Source of the DNA: JAMXLO01 sp963749575 | GTDB lineage: Bacteria > Pseudomonadota > Alphaproteobacteria > Acetobacterales > Acetobacteraceae | NCBI GenBank assembly: GCA_963749575.1 | Contig: CAVVNM010000012.1 | Span: 124,001 to 188,000, forward strand | DNA length: 64,000 nt | Direction: 5' to 3' | Shown: positions 44,310 to 53,225 of the stretch, piece after piece | Position numbering within the stretch: the stretch's first letter is position 1 | Layout: the number at the start of each line of letters is the position of its first letter | The notes under the pieces: generated by a model | Databases searched by the model: none | What the model was told of the DNA's origin: nothing | The model's input: the letters and a program-made list of their open reading frames with translations, nothing else | Program-made: the position numbers and the translations under genes

Positions 44310-45464
44310 ATGGACCTCATCCGCAGCAATCGGCGCCGCGACCTGCGCGTGGATTTCTTCCGCGGCCTGGCTCTGTGGTGGATCTACACCGACCACATCC
44401 CTGGCGACGTACTGGGCGATTACAGCCTGCGCAATTTCGCCATGTGCGACGCGACCGAAGTGTTCGTTCTGCTCGCCGGCTTCGGCGCGGGGATCGCCTA
44501 TGGCTCGGAAATGGACCGGCAGGGCTATCTGTATGCTGTGGCCGACACGCTGCGCCGCGCCTGGACGCTTTATGTCGCGCACATCTTCCTGTTCGTCGTT
44601 TACACCGCGCAGGTGGCGTACTCGGCCGCCGCTCTCGACCGCGTTTTCTATCTCGAGGAGACGCGGCTCGACGTGTTGGCCGACGCGCCTTACCGCGCCC
44701 TTCTCGAGGCGCTGCTGTTGCGCTTCCAGCCCAACCTGCTGAACATCCTGCCGCTCTACATTGTGTTGCTGCTGATCTTCGCGCTTGCGCTGCCGCTGCT
44801 GCGCAGGCCGGCGCTGTTGTTCGCCTTGTCGGTGCTCATGTATCTCGCGGTGCGCGCCACCGGTACCAATCTGCCGGCCTGGACCGGCGAGGGCTGGTTC
44901 TTCAATCCGTTCGCCTGGCAGGTGCTGTTCATGATCGGCGCCATCATGGCCTATGCGCCGCCGCGCCCGCCGCGCCTGCGTTGGCCGGTTGACACGCTCG
45001 CGGTGCTGGTGCTCGCGGCGGGAGTAATCGTGATTTGGGTGATCGACATCCATCCTCGGCTGCTCGCCTCGATGCCGGCCCCGGTGATCCGCTTCGTCAT
45101 CACCGAGGACAAGACCGGGCTGCATCCGTTCCGCCTGCTGTCAATCCTGTCGCTCGCATGGCTGGCGGTCCGATTGGTACCACGTGACGCCGCCTGGCTG
45201 CGCTCACGCCTGGCGGCTCCGTTGGTGCTGCTCGGGCAGAATTCGCTGCCGGTGTTCTGCTCGGGCATCTTCTTCGGCTTTCTGGCACGGCTCGGACTGG
45301 AGGCGCGCGAAGGCGCGGCGATGCAGATCGCGGTGAACCTGCTCGGCGCGCTGGCGATGGTTGCCGTTGCCGCTCTCGCCGCCTGGTACCGCGGCAAGAG
45401 CCGGGTACCGACGCAGCGGCAGCCAGTTGCCTTGCCGGCAGTCGTCAGGACTGATAGCGATTAG
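44310..45464 (+). CDS. opgC: OpgC-like membrane protein (periplasmic glucan modification)
   Basis: This is a 384-aa polytopic inner-membrane protein of the OpgC group, which transfers succinyl or similar groups to osmoregulated periplasmic glucans. It starts with RDLRVDFFRGLALWWIYTDH and TEVFVLLAGFGAGIAYG, the OpgC fingerprint. About ten hydrophobic segments follow, with GQNSLPVFCSGIFFGF near the end. The gene starts 42 bp after flhG and is followed after 6 bp by an SGNH-like gene. No opgG/opgH glucan synthesis genes are in the window. Confidence 0.9.
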   Translation: MDLIRSNRRRDLRVDFFRGLALWWIYTDHIPGDVLGDYSLRNFAMCDATEVFVLLAGFGAGIAYGSEMDRQGYLYAVADTLRRAWTLYVAHIFLFVVYTAQVAYSAAALDRVFYLEETRLDVLADAPYRALLEALLLRFQPNLLNILPLYIVLLLIFALALPLLRRPALLFALSVLMYLAVRATGTNLPAWTGEGWFFNPFAWQVLFMIGAIMAYAPPRPPRLRWPVDTLAVLVLAAGVIVIWVIDIHPRLLASMPAPVIRFVITEDKTGLHPFRLLSILSLAWLAVRLVPRDAAWLRSRLAAPLVLLGQNSLPVFCSGIFFGFLARLGLEAREGAAMQIAVNLLGALAMVAVAALAAWYRGKSRVPTQRQPVALPAVVRTDSD

Positions 45465-45470
45465 GACTGT

Positions 45471-46241
45471 ATGCGCTGTTCGGCCTACGCGATTCTCTGC
45501 TGTGTTCTGCTTGCGATCCCGCTGCCGGCGCGCGCCGGCAGCGAATTGGGCGAGGCCTGCGGCGCGCCCCAGGAATTCATTACCACCGATGTTGCGTTGG
45601 CGCAGCTTTCGGCGGCGATCCACGCTGGGGGGCCGGTCGATATTCTCGCCGTCGGCTCGGCAACGACAGTCGGGTCAGTGACGACGACCGGACTGCAGAA
45701 TGCGCAGGGCGGCTCTTTTCCCTGGCGCATGGTGCGCGCGCTGCACGCGGCACTGCCGGCGGTGGAGTTCCGTCTCACGGTGCGCGGCGGCCGCGGTATG
45801 ACCGCCGAGGACATGTTGCCGCTGATCGATGCGGCGGTGAAGCAGCAGCACTATCCCCTGGTGCTGTGGCAGACCGGCACCGTGGAGGCAGTGCGTGGCC
45901 TGCAGCCGGACGGCTTGTTGGACGTGTTGCACGCTGGTGCCGAACGTGTGCGCGACACCGGCGGCGACCTGGTGCTCATCGATCCACAGTTCAGCCGGTT
46001 CCTGCGCGCGAATACCGACCTGGATCCGTATGAGGGCGTGATGCAGCAGGTCGCGACAATGCCAGGCGTGGCGCTGTTCCATCGGTTCGATCTGATGCGG
46101 GTATGGGCCAACGATGGACGGATCGATCTGGAACGCACGGCGAAGGCAGATCAGCAGAAGGCGCTTGACGAGCTGAACGATTGTCTCGGGATGGCTCTCT
46201 CGCGCTTCGTGCTGAGCGGAGTTGATGCGACGAAGAAGTGA
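45471..46241 (+). CDS. secreted SGNH/GDSL hydrolase-like protein
   Basis: This is a 256-aa protein with a signal peptide (CVLLAIPLPARAGS). The SGNH-type fold is suggested by DILAVGSATTVGSV (block I, in which the usual GDS is GSA), FRLTVRGGRGMTAEDML with the glycine and PLVLWQTGTVEAVR in place of the GxND block. Block V would need an aspartate-x-x-histidine, which I cannot place with certainty. Its tight spacing after opgC suggests it acts on the same periplasmic glucans, for example as an acyl esterase or acyltransferase (inference). Confidence 0.7.
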   Translation: MRCSAYAILCCVLLAIPLPARAGSELGEACGAPQEFITTDVALAQLSAAIHAGGPVDILAVGSATTVGSVTTTGLQNAQGGSFPWRMVRALHAALPAVEFRLTVRGGRGMTAEDMLPLIDAAVKQQHYPLVLWQTGTVEAVRGLQPDGLLDVLHAGAERVRDTGGDLVLIDPQFSRFLRANTDLDPYEGVMQQVATMPGVALFHRFDLMRVWANDGRIDLERTAKADQQKALDELNDCLGMALSRFVLSGVDATKK

Positions 46242-46449
46242 CCAGTCGCATTGCGAGGCGCGGTTGCGCGCAGCACGAACGGCACAACGGGCACCGGGTC
46301 GGGGTCGAACACATGGGGCTGCGTTCCGCTACCGTCCAGCTGCCCGAGACCGGGGAATCCGAGCTCCATGTCCCAGCCGGCGGGATGATGACACACAGCT
46401 CCACCCGGCGCATTGTTGGGCTATCTATTGACGCATGGGAGGGAAGCGA

Positions 46450-47364
46450 ATGGCTGGAATGCTCGACGGCAAGGTCGCCGTGGTCACTGGCGGGGGGCGC
46501 GGCATCGGCCGCGCGACGGCGATCTGCCTCGCCGCGAACGGGGCCAAGGTGGTGGTATGTGACGTCGGCGCCGCCGTGACCGGCGAGGGCCACGATGTCG
46601 GCCCGGCGGAACAGGTGGTGGCCGAGATCACCCAGGCGAACGGCGCCGGCCGCGCGGTCGCGAACACCGACAGCGTGGCCGAGTGGGAGAACGCGCAGAA
46701 GATCGTGCAGACCGCGATCGACAATTTCGGCCGCATCGACATGGTGGTGAACAACGCCGGTATCCTGCGCGACCGCATCTTCCACTACATGACGCCCGAG
46801 GAATGGGATGCGGTGATGAAGGTGCATCTGTATGGCGCCTTCTACGTCAGCCGCGCGGCGGTGGTGCATTTCCGCAAGCAGGAGAGCGGCTGTTACGTGC
46901 ACATCACGTCCACGTCGGGGCTGATCGGCAGCGTCGGGCAGGTGAATTACGGTGCGGCGAAGCTGGGCATCGCTGGCCTGTCACGTTGCATCGCGATGGA
47001 CATGCAGCGCTACCACATCCGCTCCAATTGCATCGGGCCGCATGCTTTCAGCCGCATGATCGAGACGGTGCCCGGCCAGACCGAGGAGCAGATGAAGCAG
47101 CGTGCCGAGCGGACGCGGCCAGATCACATCGCGCAGTTGATCGCGTTCCTGGGATCCGATGCGGCGGCCGACGTTTCCGGGCAGATCTTCGGTGTGCGCG
47201 GGAACGAGGTGTATCTGTACAACCAGCCGCGGCCGATCCGCATCGTGGCGCGTCCCGATGGCTGGACGCCGGAGAAGCTGGCCGAGCATTGGCTGCCGGC
47301 GGTGAAGAGCAGCTTCACGCCGCTGGAGCGGACCCGCGACGTGTATCCGTGGGATCCGATCTGA
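46450..47364 (+). CDS. short-chain dehydrogenase/reductase
   Basis: This is a 304-aa NAD(P)-dependent oxidoreductase. The cofactor loop is TGGGRGIGRA, the structural motif is VNNAGILRD, and the catalytic set is ITSTSG and YGAAK (Y-x-x-x-K). A C-terminal extension of about 40 residues (FGVRGNEVYLYNQPRPIRIV) links it to the SDR forms found with acyl-CoA pathways, such as the dehydrogenase part of multifunctional enzymes. ATG 46450 is preceded by GGGAGGGAAG, which decides against ATG 46435. Neighbouring acyl-CoA genes support a role in acyl-CoA degradation. Confidence 0.88.
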   Translation: MAGMLDGKVAVVTGGGRGIGRATAICLAANGAKVVVCDVGAAVTGEGHDVGPAEQVVAEITQANGAGRAVANTDSVAEWENAQKIVQTAIDNFGRIDMVVNNAGILRDRIFHYMTPEEWDAVMKVHLYGAFYVSRAAVVHFRKQESGCYVHITSTSGLIGSVGQVNYGAAKLGIAGLSRCIAMDMQRYHIRSNCIGPHAFSRMIETVPGQTEEQMKQRAERTRPDHIAQLIAFLGSDAAADVSGQIFGVRGNEVYLYNQPRPIRIVARPDGWTPEKLAEHWLPAVKSSFTPLERTRDVYPWDPI

Positions 47365-47380
47365 GGCGCGGCAATCACTG

Positions 47381-47443
47381 TCATTGCGAGCGAAGCGAAG
47401 CAGTCTCGATCGAGATTGCTTCGTCGCTGCGCTCCCTGCAATG
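47381..47443. repeat. dispersed imperfect inverted repeat (CATTGCGAGCGAAGCG type)
   Basis: CATTGCGAGCGAAGCGAAGC, opposed by GCTTCGTCGCTGCGCTCC and GCAATG, makes a long imperfect hairpin centred on CTCGATCGAG. It lies between convergent genes and may help end transcription. This kind of repeat is common in alphaproteobacterial genomes (known); a relative lies at 53123-53206. Confidence 0.75.
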
Positions 47444-47454
47444 CCAGCGACGCA

Positions 47455-48228
47455 TTATCGTCCGACGAAATTCGGTTTCCGCTTCTCCCTGAACGCCGCC
47501 ACCCCTTCGCGGTGGTCCTCGGTCTGGTCCAGCTGTGGCTGCACGAACGCCTCGTAATCCAGGAAGTCCTCGTAGCTGGGCCCGCTTGCCATGTGGAACA
47601 GCTTCTTCGCCATGCCGAACGCGAAGGTGGGCCCGGCGGCGAGCTCGGCGGCCAGCTCCTCGGTCTTCGCCATCAGGTCTCCATCCGGCACGACGTAATT
47701 CACCAAGCCCAGTGACAACGCCTCCGCTGCCTCGACAAACCGCGCGGTGAACACCAGTTCCTTCGCGCGCGCCAAGCCGATCCGGCGCGTCAGGAACCAG
47801 ATCGCACCGCCGTCCGGCGCCAGCCCGATGCTGCGGAATATCTGCGAGAACCGTGCGGTTTCCGATGCAATGATCAGGTCGCAGGCCAGCGCGATCGACC
47901 AGCCGATGCCCACGGTGGGACCGCGCACCGCGGCGATCACCGGCTTCTCCGTCGCATGCAGCGTGCGCAGAAAATGATGGCTGCCGCCCTGCATCCTCTC
48001 GCGCTCGGCGCGCAGCCCGCCACGCTGCATCCGCCCGACATCGGCGCCGGTGCAGAACGCGCGACCCTCGCCGGTGACGACGATCGCGCGCACGTTCTCA
48101 TCGAAGCGAAGCTGCTGCGTGTAGTCCCGCAGCTGCGCGCGCATCTCGTGGGTCAGCGCGTTCAGCTTATCCGGGCGGTTGAGCACGAGCTTCGCCACCG
48201 GTCCTTCGATGATCAGATCCACCGACAT
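47455..48228 (-). CDS. enoyl-CoA hydratase/isomerase family protein
   Basis: This is a 257-aa crotonase-fold enzyme that would hydrate or isomerise an enoyl-CoA. Oxyanion-hole segments are GRAFCTGADVGRM and PVIAAVRGPTVGIGWSIALA. The C-terminus ends EDHREGVAAFREKRKPNF, the standard crotonase ending. One catalytic glutamate position is replaced by G/W in GIGWSIAL, while the second region LAPDGGAIWFL keeps aspartate, as in isomerase-like members. It is divergent from the CaiB-type gene. Confidence 0.9.
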   Translation of the reverse strand: MSVDLIIEGPVAKLVLNRPDKLNALTHEMRAQLRDYTQQLRFDENVRAIVVTGEGRAFCTGADVGRMQRGGLRAERERMQGGSHHFLRTLHATEKPVIAAVRGPTVGIGWSIALACDLIIASETARFSQIFRSIGLAPDGGAIWFLTRRIGLARAKELVFTARFVEAAEALSLGLVNYVVPDGDLMAKTEELAAELAAGPTFAFGMAKKLFHMASGPSYEDFLDYEAFVQPQLDQTEDHREGVAAFREKRKPNFVGR

Positions 48229-48322
48229 CGCCTGTGCCCCTCGGCATGGTTCACGTCATCCAAGCGTGTTGACGTCATGCGGGCAAGGCGCCACCGTCAC
48301 GCGGTCAGTGGGGGAACCGAGC

Positions 48323-49510
48323 ATGGCGCGCCCGTTCGAAGGCATCCGCATCATCGACATCACGCACGTGCTGGCCGGGCCGTTCGCGGCGTATCAGCTT
48401 GGCTTGATGGGTGCGGACGTGATCAAGGTCGAGCACCCGGACGATCCCGATCAGAGCCGCGATTCGGGCAGCGACAACGCACTGAACCACGCCGGCATGG
48501 GCACCGGGTTCCTGACGCAAGGGTCCAACAAGCGCGCCATCATGCTGAACCTGAAGACCGAGCAGGGTCGCGAAATCCTGAAGAAGCTTGTCGCCACCGC
48601 CGATGTGCTGGTGGAGAATTACCGGCCGGGTGCATTCGAGGCACTCGGACTCGGTTACGAGGAGATGCGCAAGATCAACCCGAAGCTGATCTACGCATCG
48701 TTCTCCGCGTTCGGCCAAGGCGGCCCGCGACGCGAGCAGACCGCGTACGACCACGTCATTCAGTCCACCTCCGGCATCATGGCGATGACCGGCACGCCGG
48801 CGGCGAACCCGATCAAGATCGGCGCGCCGGCGATCGATTATGCGACCGGCACGATGGGTGCGTACGCGCTGTCGGCGGCGCTGTTCCAGCGCGAGCGAAC
48901 CGGACAGGGCCAGCGCATCGACATGGCGATGCTGGATGTGGCGATGATCCTGATGGCCTCGCACGTCACCGGTTTCATGCGCAACGGCCACCATCCTAAG
49001 CCGTCCGGCAATCGCACCGGGCACGCCACCAGCATGGCGTATCAGACCGACGACGGGATCGTGATGATCGGCGCGTCCAACCTGCGGCAGCAGAAGCGGC
49101 TTTGGACGGTGCTGGAGCATCCCGAGATGATCAAGCGCACCAATGACGAACGCCACGCCGATCACGAGCGCGAGGAGAAGCTGCTGGCCGCGATCATGCT
49201 GACGCGGAGCGCCGCGGAGTGGGAGGCGTGGCTGCAGGAACGCCACGTGCCGGCGTCGCGGGTGCGTACCATGGGCGAGGCGCTGGCCGATCCGCAGATC
49301 GCCTCGCGTGGCGTGCTGCATCGGCATGACAGCGCGCCGGGGATCGAGGGTGGGTTCACCGTGCCGGTGGCCGCGTTCAAATTCGCCCATGACGGGCCGC
49401 GGGTGGACCGGCCGCCGCCGATGTTCGGGCAGCACACGGACGAGGTGCTGGGGGAGTTGGGATACAGCGGTACGGATATCCAGCGGTTCCGTGCGGCGGG
49501 GGTGGTATGA
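48323..49510 (+). CDS. CaiB/BaiF-type CoA transferase (class III)
   Basis: This is a 395-aa enzyme that moves CoA between acyl-CoA and a free acid. It starts ARPFEGIRIIDITHVLAGPF, has MGADVIKVEHPDDPDQSRD, then VENYRPGAFEALGLGYEE and KLIYASFSAFGQGGPR; the catalytic aspartate is expected in the region that follows. GGGGGAAC stands before ATG 48323. With the enoyl-CoA hydratase and SDR it suggests activation and breakdown of an organic acid. Confidence 0.92.
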   Translation: MARPFEGIRIIDITHVLAGPFAAYQLGLMGADVIKVEHPDDPDQSRDSGSDNALNHAGMGTGFLTQGSNKRAIMLNLKTEQGREILKKLVATADVLVENYRPGAFEALGLGYEEMRKINPKLIYASFSAFGQGGPRREQTAYDHVIQSTSGIMAMTGTPAANPIKIGAPAIDYATGTMGAYALSAALFQRERTGQGQRIDMAMLDVAMILMASHVTGFMRNGHHPKPSGNRTGHATSMAYQTDDGIVMIGASNLRQQKRLWTVLEHPEMIKRTNDERHADHEREEKLLAAIMLTRSAAEWEAWLQERHVPASRVRTMGEALADPQIASRGVLHRHDSAPGIEGGFTVPVAAFKFAHDGPRVDRPPPMFGQHTDEVLGELGYSGTDIQRFRAAGVV

Positions 49511-49541
49511 TTGCCGGCGGCAAGAATAAATGGAGGTATTG

Positions 49542-50405
49542 GTGCAACTCGGTAGGCTAGGCGCATGGTACGCCACCGACAAGCTCGGCGGTCCCCAGCA
49601 GATCAAGACTTTCATCCAGGCCGTCGAACGCCTCGGCTACGACACCCTGTGGTATCCCGAATCGCGCGGCTACGAATCCCTCTCGGTTGCAGGCTTCATG
49701 CTGGCCAACACCACAAAGCTGAAACTCGGCAGCTCCATCGCGTCGATCTACGCGCGCGACGCCTTCACCTCCCGCCGCGGCCTACTGTCGCTGCAAGCTC
49801 TCTATGGCGACCGCTTCATCCTCGGTCTCGGCGTCAGCCACGTGCCGATGGTGGAAGGCGTCCGCGGCCACAAATACGAGAAGCCCGTCCCGGCGATGCG
49901 TTCCTATCTCGACGGGATCACCAAGGGCGAAGCGGGCGCCGACACCTGGCCGATCGCCATCGCCGCCCTGGGCCCGCTGATGCTCAAGCTTTCGGCCACC
50001 CAGACCCGCGGCGCCCTGCCCTACAACACCACCCCCCAGCACACGGCCGAGGCCGCGCGCATCCTCGGACCGAACAAGTGGCTGGTGGCCGAGCAGAAGG
50101 TTACGCTTGAAACCGATCCGGCAAAGGCGCGCGCGCTCGGGCGCAAGGAGCTGTCGCGCTACATGGTGCTCGACAACTACCGCAACAACTGGCTGCGCAT
50201 CGGCTTCTCCGAGGCGGAGCTGGGGAACGGCGGCTCCGACCGGTTCATCGACGCGATGGTGTTGTGGGGCACCTCCGACAAGATACGCGAGGGCCTGCGC
50301 GCGCACTTCGCCGCCGGAGCGACGCAGGTCTGTATCCAGCCGGTACACGCGGATGGCGACACCGCGGCACGCGACCGCATCCTGACGGAGCTTGCCAATA
50401 CCTGA
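49542..50405 (+). CDS. luciferase-like (LLM) F420/FMN-dependent oxidoreductase
   Basis: This is a 287-aa TIM-barrel oxidoreductase of the LLM class. It shows LGYDTLWYPESRGYESLSVA, LKLGSSIASIYARDA, GDRFILGLGVSH and ATQVCIQPVHADGD at the end. GTG 49542 is chosen because GGAGG lies five bases before it; ATG 49530 has no site and would place that GGAGG inside the gene. Members use FMN or F420; the cofactor here is unknown. It follows the CaiB-type gene by 31 bp, so co-transcription is likely. Confidence 0.85.
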   Translation: MQLGRLGAWYATDKLGGPQQIKTFIQAVERLGYDTLWYPESRGYESLSVAGFMLANTTKLKLGSSIASIYARDAFTSRRGLLSLQALYGDRFILGLGVSHVPMVEGVRGHKYEKPVPAMRSYLDGITKGEAGADTWPIAIAALGPLMLKLSATQTRGALPYNTTPQHTAEAARILGPNKWLVAEQKVTLETDPAKARALGRKELSRYMVLDNYRNNWLRIGFSEAELGNGGSDRFIDAMVLWGTSDKIREGLRAHFAAGATQVCIQPVHADGDTAARDRILTELANT

Positions 50406-50416
50406 CGGAGGTACGC

Positions 50417-51682
50417 ATGTTGGCAATCCCGAAGTCCGGGCCGATCGCCAGAACGACAATGGCCTATGTGCTGGCAGGCGGACGTGGTAGCCGCCTGATG
50501 GAACTGACCGACCGCCGTGCCAAGCCGGCGGTGTATTTCGGCTGCAAGTCGCGCATCATCGACTTTGCCCTGTCCAACGCGCTCAACTCCGGCATCCGCC
50601 GCATCGGCGTGGCGACGCAGTACAAGGCGCACAGCCTGATCCGCCACCTACAGCGCGGCTGGAATTTCTTCCGCGTCGAACGCAACGAGAGCTTCGACAT
50701 CCTGCCGGCCTCGCAGCGCGTGTCGGAGACGGAATGGTACGCCGGCACCGCCGATGCCGTGTACCAGAACATCGACATCATCGAAAGCTATGGACCGGAC
50801 CACATCATCGTTCTCGCCGGCGACCATATCTACAAGATGGACTATGAGCCGATGTTGCAGATGCACCACGAGCGTCGGGCCGACGTAACCGTGGGCTGCA
50901 TCGAAGTGCCGCGCGAAGAGGCATCCAGTTTCGGCGTCATGGCGGTGGACACCGCCGACCGCATCGTATCCTTTCTGGAGAAACCCAAGGATCCGCCCCC
51001 CATGCCGGACAAGCCGGACAAGGCACTGGCCAGCATGGGCATCTACGTGTTCGCCACCAAATTCCTGTTCGACCAGCTTCGCCGCGACGCCGCCGATCCC
51101 AATTCGAGCCGCGATTTCGGCAAGGACCTGATCCCGTATCTGGTGAAGCACGGCAAGGCCTTGGCGCACCGGTTCACCGAATCCTGCGTGCGCTCCGACT
51201 TCGAGGCGGAAGCCTATTGGCGCGACGTCGGCACGCTCGACGCTTACTGGCAGGCGAATATCGATCTGACCGACGTGATCCCGGCGCTCGACCTCTACGA
51301 CAGCGAATGGCCGATCTGGACCTACGGTGAGGTCACGCCGCCGGCGAAGTTCGTGCATGACGACGACGATGGACGTCGCGGTCAGGCGGTCAGTTCGCTC
51401 GTGTCGGGTGGCTGCATCGTCTCCGGCGCGTCGCTACGCCACTCGCTGCTGTTCACCCGTGTCCGTATGCACTCCTTTTCGAGTATCGAGAATACCGTCG
51501 TGATGCCGGACGTGGATATCGGCCGCTTCGCACGGCTCCGCAACGTCATCGTCGATCGCGGGGTACGGATTCCGGAAAGCCTGGTGGTCGGGGAGGATCC
51601 ATTGGCCGATGCGAAACACTTTCGCCGCACCGACCAGGGTGTAACTCTGATCACCCAGAAGATGCTCGACGAAATGAGGTGA
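50417..51682 (+). CDS. glgC: glucose-1-phosphate adenylyltransferase
   Basis: This is the cytosolic enzyme that makes ADP-glucose for glycogen, 421 aa. The nucleotidyl-transfer fold shows YVLAGGRGSRLMELTDRRAK, YFGCKSRIIDFALSNALNSG and DHIIVLAGDHIYKMDYEPML. The product-site region is SFGVMAVD and the C-terminal left-handed beta-helix has VVMPDVDIGRFARLRNVIVD. GGAGGT precedes ATG 50417. Its stop overlaps the glgA start, so ADP-glucose synthesis and use are coupled. Confidence 0.96.
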   Translation: MLAIPKSGPIARTTMAYVLAGGRGSRLMELTDRRAKPAVYFGCKSRIIDFALSNALNSGIRRIGVATQYKAHSLIRHLQRGWNFFRVERNESFDILPASQRVSETEWYAGTADAVYQNIDIIESYGPDHIIVLAGDHIYKMDYEPMLQMHHERRADVTVGCIEVPREEASSFGVMAVDTADRIVSFLEKPKDPPPMPDKPDKALASMGIYVFATKFLFDQLRRDAADPNSSRDFGKDLIPYLVKHGKALAHRFTESCVRSDFEAEAYWRDVGTLDAYWQANIDLTDVIPALDLYDSEWPIWTYGEVTPPAKFVHDDDDGRRGQAVSSLVSGGCIVSGASLRHSLLFTRVRMHSFSSIENTVVMPDVDIGRFARLRNVIVDRGVRIPESLVVGEDPLADAKHFRRTDQGVTLITQKMLDEMR

Positions 51683-53142
51683 TGGCGCCGCTCAACGTTC
51701 TTGCGGTCGTTTCGGAACTATTTCCGTTGATCAAGACCGGCGGCCTTGCCGATGTTGCCGGCGCGCTGCCTGGCGCGCTCGCCGCGGAAGATGTCGCCGT
51801 GCGTTCGCTGGTGCCGGGCTATCCGCCGGTGCTCGATGCGCTGGAAGGCGGCGTAGCGGTTGCCACGCTGAATGATCTGTTCGGCGGTGCGGCGCGGATC
51901 GTGGCGGCGCAGGCGTCCGGCCTCGACCTGTTTGTCGTGGATGCACCGCACCTCTATACCCGGGATGGCGATCCGTATCGCGGGCCTGATGGGTCGGAGT
52001 GGCCCGACAACGCGTATCGCTTCGCCGCGTTGTCGCGCGTTGCGGTGCTGCTTGCGCAAAATCTGGTCGCCGGTTACCGGCCGGACGTGGTGCATGCGCA
52101 TGACTGGCAGGCCGGCCTCACGCCCGCCTATCTGCACTATGCCGGCGCGATCGAACCCGCGACCGTGATGACGATCCACAATCTCGCGTTCCAGGGGCAG
52201 TTTCCAGCTTACCTGCTGGCAAGTCTCGGACTGCCAGTGGAGGCTTTCAGCGTCGACGGCGTCGAGTACTACGGCGAGATCGGTTTCCTCAAGGCCGGGC
52301 TGCAGTTCGCCGACCGGATCACCACGGTGTCGCCCACCTACGCGGCGGAGATCCGCACGCCGGCTGGCGGCGTTGGGATGGATGGCCTGCTGCGGGCACG
52401 CGCCGATGTGTTGTCCGGCATCCTCAACGGCATCGACACCGCAGTGTGGGATCCGGCGCGCGACCCGCATCTTGCGGCGACGTTCGACGTCGATCGGCTG
52501 ACGCAGCGTGCCGCGAACAAGGCGGCGCTGCAGGAACGGTTCGGCCTGCGCCGCGATCCGGCGAAACTGATGTTCGGCGTGATCAGCCGGCTGTCGGGAC
52601 AGAAGGGCATCGATCTGCTGCTCGCCGCCCTGCCTGTGCTGCTTGGCGGTGGTGGACAGCTTGTCGTGCTAGGTTCCGGCGACGCGCCGCTCGAAACCGG
52701 TCTGCGCGCTGCCGCCAGCCAGGATGTTGGCGTGCAGATCGGCTATGATGAGGGGCTCGCTCACCTGATCCAGGGTGGCTGCGACGCGCTGCTGATGCCG
52801 TCGCACTTCGAGCCGTGCGGACTGACCCAGCTTTGCGCCATGCGATACGGCACACTTCCGGTTGTCGCGCATGTCGGCGGGCTGTGCGACACCGTGATCG
52901 ATGCCAACGAAATGGCACTGGCCAACGGGATCGGCACCGGGTTTCACTTCGCTCCCGTAGCGACCGAAATGTTGGCCGCGGCAATTCTGCGTGCCCTGTC
53001 GGTATGGCGACACCCCGAGGTGTGGCGCCGGCTGCAACGCAATGCGATGCTGACCGACGTGAGCTGGCGTCGGCCCGCGGCGCGGTACGCAGCGCTGTAC
53101 CGGGAGCTCAGTCATGGCCACGCGTCATTGCGAGGAGCATAG
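51679..53142 (+). CDS. glgA: glycogen synthase (ADP-glucose type)
   Basis: This is a GT5 glycosyltransferase of 487 aa that adds glucose from ADP-glucose to glycogen. It has the ADP-glucose motif IKTGGLADVAGALPGAL, VHAHDWQAGL, MTIHNLAFQGQFPA, GVISRLSGQKGIDLL and the catalytic-glutamate segment PSHFEPCGLTQLCAMRYG. GTG 51679 or ATG 51682 can serve as start; both overlap the glgC stop. The last nine residues (HGHASLRGA) and the stop are read from the first arm of a dispersed repeat, so the native end was probably nearer YRELS. Confidence 0.95.
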   Translation: MMAPLNVLAVVSELFPLIKTGGLADVAGALPGALAAEDVAVRSLVPGYPPVLDALEGGVAVATLNDLFGGAARIVAAQASGLDLFVVDAPHLYTRDGDPYRGPDGSEWPDNAYRFAALSRVAVLLAQNLVAGYRPDVVHAHDWQAGLTPAYLHYAGAIEPATVMTIHNLAFQGQFPAYLLASLGLPVEAFSVDGVEYYGEIGFLKAGLQFADRITTVSPTYAAEIRTPAGGVGMDGLLRARADVLSGILNGIDTAVWDPARDPHLAATFDVDRLTQRAANKAALQERFGLRRDPAKLMFGVISRLSGQKGIDLLLAALPVLLGGGGQLVVLGSGDAPLETGLRAAASQDVGVQIGYDEGLAHLIQGGCDALLMPSHFEPCGLTQLCAMRYGTLPVVAHVGGLCDTVIDANEMALANGIGTGFHFAPVATEMLAAAILRALSVWRHPEVWRRLQRNAMLTDVSWRRPAARYAALYRELSHGHASLRGA

Positions 53143-53206
53143 CATGCAGCAATTCAGTGCCGGCCCGCTGGATTGCTGCGTCGAGCTCCGCATCCTCGCA
53201 ATGACG
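53123..53206. repeat. dispersed inverted repeat with 14-bp perfect arms
   Basis: CGTCATTGCGAGGA (53123-53136) and TCCTCGCAATGACG (53193-53206) are perfect outer arms. Inner arms GCAGCAAT and ATTGCTGC can pair further. The glgA stop codon lies just inside the first outer arm. It is a member of the CATTGCGAGGAGC class of repeats, related to the element at 47381-47443. Confidence 0.85.
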
Positions 53207-53225
53207 GTGATACGAGGTTCGGACG

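Noticed and set aside
46242..46449. Possible small genes in the gap before the SDR (e.g. a frame from 46238)
   Set aside because: No ribosome-binding site or recognisable protein pattern is present, and the frame runs through the well-supported SDR start.
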